Below are positions 15,060-18,966 of a stretch of 18,966 bases of DNA, one piece after another. The position numbers and the translations under genes are program-made. Source of the stretch: Clostridiales bacterium UBA1389 (GTDB lineage Bacteria; Bacillota; Clostridia; Oscillospirales; CAG-382); assembly GCA_002305335.1 (NCBI GenBank), contig DBQR01000008.1, forward strand, positions 1 to 18,966, read 5' to 3'. How positions within the stretch are numbered: position 1 is the stretch's first letter; each line of letters begins with the position of its first letter. The notes under the pieces were generated by a model. The model did no database searches. It worked only from the letters and a program-made list of their open reading frames with translations, and was not told the DNA's origin.

Positions 15060-15082
15060 GGCAGCGTTATATCGATGCTGCC
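15060..15082 (-). terminator. weak terminator hairpin after the GH73 gene
   Basis: A 6-bp stem GGCAGC/GCTGCC with an 11-nt loop lies about 38 bases past the stop codon. On the minus strand it is followed by CTTTGTTTA. The stem is short and the U-run is interrupted, so termination may be partial. Confidence 0.4.
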
Positions 15083-15119
15083 TGGTTTTTATGGGGTTTG
15101 AGTTATACGGTTTCGGGGA

Positions 15120-16871
15120 TTATTTCAGTCCCAGTAGTTTTAAACGGATTGATATATAATCCATTACGCCGGGGGCGGAGCTGCCGGTAACGCAGGCGGC
15201 TTTTAATGCAACGCCCGTTAGCGGGGTTATGCCCAGTATATGAAGCCTTACCGAAATATAGTCAAGGGCGGAAAGATTTCCGTCGCAGTCCACATCCCCG
15301 GATACAAGCAGGGTTTTGGTCACATAGGTTTTGCCGCACCAGTTGAACTTCAATGTACAGCCGTTTGCCAGCTTTGAGCTGTCGGAAAGGAGTATGTTCT
15401 GTTTAGAGTAAACCTCCACATCCGCGTGTTTAAGGGCGTCTTTAAGATTCTTTACGGTTTTGCCGGCGGGGATGCTGGTTATATACCCGTCCGTCTCAGT
15501 AAGGGTGAGTCCGGTGGTGGCGAGGAATCCCCCCGCAACGTTTATATAGGAAGCGCCGCTGTAGCCTTCGATAATTTTTCCGGTTTCGCTGACACCCACA
15601 CATTTATACCAACCGTTCACCGGTTCGCCGATAAGCAGTATCTTTGTTCCCTTGGCAAAGGAGCCTGTAACGGGGTTGTCCGTGCCCGGTCCTTTCCTCT
15701 GGTTAAGGGTGCCCGTGGTTACGCCCATCTGATAGGAGCTGGGCAGAATCGGGTCGGGGGGATCCGTAACGTCGGGCAGGGTGTCGCTTACAAAATTGCC
15801 GGTAAGGTTTATATAACTCTGATGGGTATAACCGGTTATCCAGACACCCGCTTCACCCCGTCCGTTCACCAGATACCAGCCGTCGGAGGTGGGCGAACCG
15901 AACAGCACAAGCTGTGTGTTCTTGGAAAAGGAGCCTATTACCGTTTTGCTTCCGCCGGCGGAGGAGGGTTCCCTGCGGCAGTTTACCGCTCCCGTGGTGA
16001 CGCCGGTATAAAGGGTCACGCCGGGTGCGTGGGCATACACCACCAAAGTATCGGTCTTGGAACCGGCAGTGACGGTAATGGCCGCTCTGCCGGTTGACAC
16101 TGCGGTAACAACCCCCGTCTGGCTTACCTGTACGGCGGTGGAGTTGGAGGTGTCGTATTTTATAGTATATCCGGTAGCGTTCGAGGGAGTTATTTGCGGT
16201 TTAAGAGTTACGCTTTTGCCGATTTCCAGGCTGATATTATCGGCTCCGATTTCAACCGAGTTGACGGGGCCGTCACTGCCGATTGTGTCATATCTGTAAA
16301 GTTCGTAGGTTTCTATGTAATTTATAATTGTGTCGGTGTATTCCGGGTTGTCGCAGTAGCCGGATTCCACGATATACAGCGCCGCAAGGCGGTAGTCGGT
16401 AAGCCCCCGGAGTTTTACATACCTGTCGTTGGTGTTGAGCAGCAGGCTGTGGTCGTCAACGCTTTCCTGCCAGGAGGAATAGACCCGGAAAAAGTTATTT
16501 TTATATTCTTCGGTATTAAAGAGTGCCGACCCTATGATTTCCTCGGCTTCTTCCAGACTGTTGTAAATAGTCTGATTCGCCCGGCAGTAGACCCTGCCCT
16601 TCCAGGTGTTATAGGCTTTTATTCCGAAAAGGTTGTTTCCCCTTACGGCAAGGTTGGATGTCCCCCACCCGGTTTCGTGGATAGCCTGGGCAATGGTGAA
16701 GGAAGCCAATATGCCGTTTTTACGCATATCCTCCCTTGCCATTTCCCCCACCACAGATATAAATCTGTCCTTATCCTCCGGTGACACGGATGCGGTGCTG
16801 CCCGTTATTACAAACAGGGGTAAAACCAATATTACTGCCAACAGTATCGAAATAGTCCTTATGTACCGCAT
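15120..16871 (-). CDS. secreted glucosaminidase with Big2, two SH3b and a dockerin-like domain
   Basis: This 583-residue exported wall hydrolase begins with a signal peptide (about 1-27, ending GSTA). A GH73-type glucosaminidase domain follows (about 30-195); its likely acid catalyst is E66 in AIHETGWGTS, with the family segments NNLFGIKAY and the SYCDNPEY-like GYCDNPEY. Next come a bacterial Ig-like group 2 domain (about 203-280), two related SH3b modules (290-356 and 383-446), a short spacer domain, and a C-terminal dockerin-like pair of calcium-loop/helix repeats (525-547 and 558-581). The first loop is intact and the second is degenerate. It probably cleaves peptidoglycan glycan strands, with the SH3b modules binding wall peptides. 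The start follows GGGAG with 8-nt spacing. It has its own promoter and is monocistronic. Confidence 0.85.
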   Translation of the reverse strand: MRYIRTISILLAVILVLPLFVITGSTASVSPEDKDRFISVVGEMAREDMRKNGILASFTIAQAIHETGWGTSNLAVRGNNLFGIKAYNTWKGRVYCRANQTIYNSLEEAEEIIGSALFNTEEYKNNFFRVYSSWQESVDDHSLLLNTNDRYVKLRGLTDYRLAALYIVESGYCDNPEYTDTIINYIETYELYRYDTIGSDGPVNSVEIGADNISLEIGKSVTLKPQITPSNATGYTIKYDTSNSTAVQVSQTGVVTAVSTGRAAITVTAGSKTDTLVVYAHAPGVTLYTGVTTGAVNCRREPSSAGGSKTVIGSFSKNTQLVLFGSPTSDGWYLVNGRGEAGVWITGYTHQSYINLTGNFVSDTLPDVTDPPDPILPSSYQMGVTTGTLNQRKGPGTDNPVTGSFAKGTKILLIGEPVNGWYKCVGVSETGKIIEGYSGASYINVAGGFLATTGLTLTETDGYITSIPAGKTVKNLKDALKHADVEVYSKQNILLSDSSKLANGCTLKFNWCGKTYVTKTLLVSGDVDCDGNLSALDYISVRLHILGITPLTGVALKAACVTGSSAPGVMDYISIRLKLLGLK

Positions 16872-16932
16872 TCTTATTTCTCCCGATGAATTATGTAAAC
16901 AACGAATGATTTAATACACATTATGTTAATAT

Positions 16933-16961
16933 ATTTTACATGAAAGCTTATATAAAGTCAA
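16933..16961 (-). promoter_or_regulatory. sigma-A promoter of the GH73 gene
   Basis: On the minus strand: -35 TTGACT (16956-16961), a 17-nt spacer and -10 TAAAAT (16933-16938). Transcription should start near 16926, leaving a leader of about 55 nt before the ATG at 16871. The 108-bp AT-rich gap to recN contains no convincing recN terminator. Confidence 0.7.
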
Positions 16962-16966
16962 GCTTT
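16943..16966. promoter_or_regulatory. inverted repeat across the GH73 promoter (candidate operator)
   Basis: The arms AAAGCTT (16943-16949) and AAGCTTT (16960-16966) are exact inverted copies ten bases apart. One overlaps the end of the -35 box and the other lies in the spacer, so a dimeric repressor bound here would block RNA polymerase. It could instead form a weak hairpin at the 3' end of the recN transcript, but no U-run follows. Confidence 0.4.
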
Positions 16967-16979
16967 TTTAATAATATTA

Positions 16980-18644
16980 TCAATTGTTCATATTCTTAGC
17001 CCGTTTTAGCGCTTCCCGGGAGGCAGCCCTTATGGTTTCGGTAACCTGAATTCCCCCCATTATGCGGGAAATTTCCTCGATTCTTTCTTCGAAATCCAGT
17101 TCCTTGACCCGGGTATAAGTCCTTCCCCCCTCTTCGGATTTCGACACCAGAAGGTGGGTGTCCGCAAGGCAGGCTATCTGGGGGGAGTGGGTGACGCAGA
17201 GTATCTGTATGTCAAGACCGGTGAGCTTTTTAAGCTTCAACCCCAACTTTTCGCTGGTTTTTCCCGAAATGCCGGTATCGATTTCGTCGAACACCACGGT
17301 CCGGATTTTATCGGTTTCGGCAAAGGCGGATTTAATTGAAAGCATTATCCTTGATAATTCCCCGCCGGAGGCGATTTTGGAAATGGGTCTGGGTTCCTCC
17401 CCCGGATTGGCCGAGATATTGAATTCGGCAAAATCGGTTCCCGTGGGGGAATAGGGGATTTTTTCAAATTTAGTAACAAAGGTTACCGAGGGCATATCCA
17501 GCCCGGCAAGATGCTCTTCGATTTCCCTTTCCAGGTTGTTTGCCGCTTCTTTTCTTTTTTTGGACAGGTCTTCCGCAAGGATACTCAGCCGTCCTTCCGC
17601 CGCTTTCAGTTCGTTGATTTTGTCCTGTAATGCCTCGTCGCTGGAATCAAGAAGTTGCTTTTCGGATTTTAATTCCTTAAGCTTTTCGATTAACCCCTCT
17701 TCGTCGGTACGGTATTTCCGCTTCAGGCGGGAAATAACCGACAGCCTTTCTTCGATTTCGTCTATCCGCTCTTCGGGGGAATCGGTGTCGATAGTTATGC
17801 CGGACTTCAGCGAATCCGCAATATCCTTAATCTCATATGCCGCCGATTCCAGCCGGTTGACATAATCCGCAGCCCCCGTCAGCAGTCCCTCAAGTCGGCT
17901 CAGGGCGGCTGACGCTTTGTATATCCCGTCAAGGGCGCCGGAATTACCGTCAAGCCCGCTTAAGGCAGACTTCAGGTTTTCAAGGATTTTTTCATAATTT
18001 ACAAGGATTTTCCGTTCCGATTCCAGCTTTTCCTCTTCCCCTTGGGAAAGGGCAGCCCCCTCCAGCTCGTTTATCTGAAAATCCAGCACATCAAGGCGTA
18101 TAAGCTTGTCCTTGTTCAGTTTGTCAAGCCTGTCCGCTTCCTCCCCCAATAAAGTATATTCGCCGTAGGCTTTTGAATATTCGTCGAGTTCACCCTGGAT
18201 TTTGGCATAGGCGTCAAGGAGGGTTAAATGAGCCTGAGGGTCGGATAAAGCTTGTGTATCTTGTTGACCGTGAATATTCACCAGCTTTGAAACCAGGCTT
18301 TTCAGCCGCGAAACCGGGATTGTCCGGCCGCCGGCTTTGCAGACGCTCCGTCCGTCGGAAGTAATCTTACGGGAAAGAGTAAGGGTGCCGTCGGATTCGG
18401 CAAATTCCGAATCCTCCCCCAGGAGGATGTCCTTTGTGTCAAAAACCCCCTCCACAAAGGCGTAATCCTCGCCGGTGCGGATAAGGCTTTTGTCCCCCCT
18501 GGCGCCGCAGAGGAGGGCAAGGGAGTCGATTATTATACTTTTCCCCCCGCCGGTTTCGCCGGTAAGAACGGTAAAGCCCCTGTTTATATCAATATTCAGT
18601 TTTTTAATAAGCGCCACATTTTCGATGTAAAGGGATAAAAGCAT
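16980..18644 (-). CDS. recN: DNA repair protein RecN
   Basis: This SMC-like ATPase acts early in double-strand-break repair. From the ATG at 18644 it has 554 residues, a normal length. The Walker A is G29-ETGGGKS36 in the N-terminal head, and the following region KSIIIDSLALLCGARGDKSLIR is typical of RecN. A long charged coiled-coil region covers about 145-365 with a break in the middle. The C-terminal head has the signature ASGGELSRIM, Walker B VVFDEIDTGISG and the H-loop VTHSPQIA. The ATG at 18644 follows TAGGCGTGG and is preferred to a TTG at 18671. It lies 43 bases after argR, a conserved Firmicutes pair, and the two are probably co-transcribed. Confidence 0.95.
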   Translation of the reverse strand: MLLSLYIENVALIKKLNIDINRGFTVLTGETGGGKSIIIDSLALLCGARGDKSLIRTGEDYAFVEGVFDTKDILLGEDSEFAESDGTLTLSRKITSDGRSVCKAGGRTIPVSRLKSLVSKLVNIHGQQDTQALSDPQAHLTLLDAYAKIQGELDEYSKAYGEYTLLGEEADRLDKLNKDKLIRLDVLDFQINELEGAALSQGEEEKLESERKILVNYEKILENLKSALSGLDGNSGALDGIYKASAALSRLEGLLTGAADYVNRLESAAYEIKDIADSLKSGITIDTDSPEERIDEIEERLSVISRLKRKYRTDEEGLIEKLKELKSEKQLLDSSDEALQDKINELKAAEGRLSILAEDLSKKRKEAANNLEREIEEHLAGLDMPSVTFVTKFEKIPYSPTGTDFAEFNISANPGEEPRPISKIASGGELSRIMLSIKSAFAETDKIRTVVFDEIDTGISGKTSEKLGLKLKKLTGLDIQILCVTHSPQIACLADTHLLVSKSEEGGRTYTRVKELDFEERIEEISRIMGGIQVTETIRAASREALKRAKNMNN

Positions 18645-18687
18645 ACCACGCCTACCAAAAACACCGGGCAAAGCCCCGTATTTTATT

Positions 18688-18966
18688 TTATTTTATCAGA
18701 CTGAAGATGTATTCCTTTACCGCCTCGGCGGATTCCGGGGTTTTGGTTATGACGATAAGGGTGTCGTCGCCGGCTACCGTACCCACCACGCCGGTAATCC
18801 TCAGGGAATCAATTGCCGCCCCCGTGGCGGACCCCATGCCCGTATAGACATTCACCACCACTATATTCATGGCGGTGTCCACCGACTTGACCGCTTCCTT
18901 AAGTATGGTGGAAAAGCGGTTGTTCAGTTCGTCGGAGGTGTCGGGGCGGTGGACATATTTGTACTT
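18688..18966 (-). CDS. argR: arginine repressor, C-terminal part (runs off the window)
   Basis: The frame is open from the window edge to the stop at 18688, giving 92 residues of the C-terminal part. ArgR/AhrC represses arginine biosynthesis genes, and its C-terminal domain forms the hexamer and binds arginine. The diagnostic segment VVGTVAGDDTLIVI carries the Asp-Asp pair that contacts arginine, preceded by NIVVVNVYTGMGSATGAAID. The DNA-binding winged helix lies beyond the window, so the true start cannot be given; the internal ATG at 18882 is not the start. The stop codon sits in an (AAAAT) repeat of about three units at 18680-18696. Confidence 0.92.
   Translation of the reverse strand, partial: KYKYVHRPDTSDELNNRFSTILKEAVKSVDTAMNIVVVNVYTGMGSATGAAIDSLRITGVVGTVAGDDTLIVITKTPESAEAVKEYIFSLIK

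Noticed and set aside
15426..16097. 223-codon plus-strand open frame opposite the GH73 gene
   Set aside because: The opposite strand encodes recognisable SH3b and Ig-like domains, and this frame has no recognisable motif or ribosome-binding site.
18537..18560. RecN Walker A reading GETGGGKS instead of the common GETGAGKS
   Set aside because: The changed residue is a free position in GxxGxGKS, so the ATP-binding motif is intact.
18657..18676. hairpin plus T-run between argR and recN as an intrinsic terminator
   Set aside because: The stem GGGC/GCCC is only four base pairs with a three-base loop, and four bases separate it from the T-run. At most it gives weak attenuation.
1..18966. mobile elements, CRISPR arrays, phage or defence genes
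   Set aside because: I found no transposase, integrase, terminal inverted repeats, regularly spaced repeats or defence-type domains. Nearly all sequence is accounted for by core genes.

Overview
The window is an ordinary chromosomal stretch from a spore-forming member of the Clostridia, probably near the Oscillospirales/Ruminococcaceae-type lineages. The evidence is gene content: YtvI, DUF2953 plus GerW (YtfI/YtfJ-like), a DacB-type carboxypeptidase beside scpAB, the yhbY-nadD-yqeK-rsfS-leuS cluster, an argR-recN pair, and a secreted glucosaminidase ending in a dockerin-like module. Promoters are clean sigma-A types with 17-nt spacers. I see no insertion sequence, prophage, CRISPR array or defence island.

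Layout. Positions 1-75 (minus strand) hold a tRNA-Glu(CTC), with its promoter in the gap before the plus-strand gene ytvI (159-1262). A promoter at 1280-1308 then opens a plus-strand run of 15 tightly packed genes (1402-13557): gpmI, an M50 membrane protease, scpA, scpB, a DUF2953 protein, a GerW/YtfJ protein, dacB, rluB, yhbY, nadD, yqeK, rsfS, leuS, mscL and a BadF/NagK-type sugar kinase. Several neighbours overlap by four bases (ATGA) and the largest internal gap is about 40 bases, so this looks like one long operon or a set of coupled ones. It ends in two hairpin terminators (13577-13667). Past these everything reads on the minus strand: a 42-codon small ORF and a DinB-like/DUF3795 fusion gene (13686-14897), a secreted GH73-Big2-SH3b-dockerin protein (15120-16871), recN (16980-18644) and the 3' part of argR (18688 to the window edge).

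How the genes fit together. The plus-strand run joins two clusters that are separately common in Firmicutes: chromosome condensation with cell-wall and spore genes (scpAB, DUF2953, gerW, dacB), and ribosome/NAD/translation genes (rluB, yhbY, nadD, yqeK, rsfS, leuS), with a glycolytic enzyme at the head and an osmotic safety valve plus a sugar kinase at the tail. On the minus strand, argR-recN is a conserved pair, and the wall hydrolase has its own promoter.

I did not find a clearly undescribed system. The items most worth a second look are the metal-site DinB/DUF3795 fusion with its companion small ORF and leader, the dockerin-like domain whose second calcium loop has lost its ligands, an altered motif in the sugar kinase, and several inverted repeats at promoters or ribosome-binding sites (gpmI, dacB and the GH73 gene).
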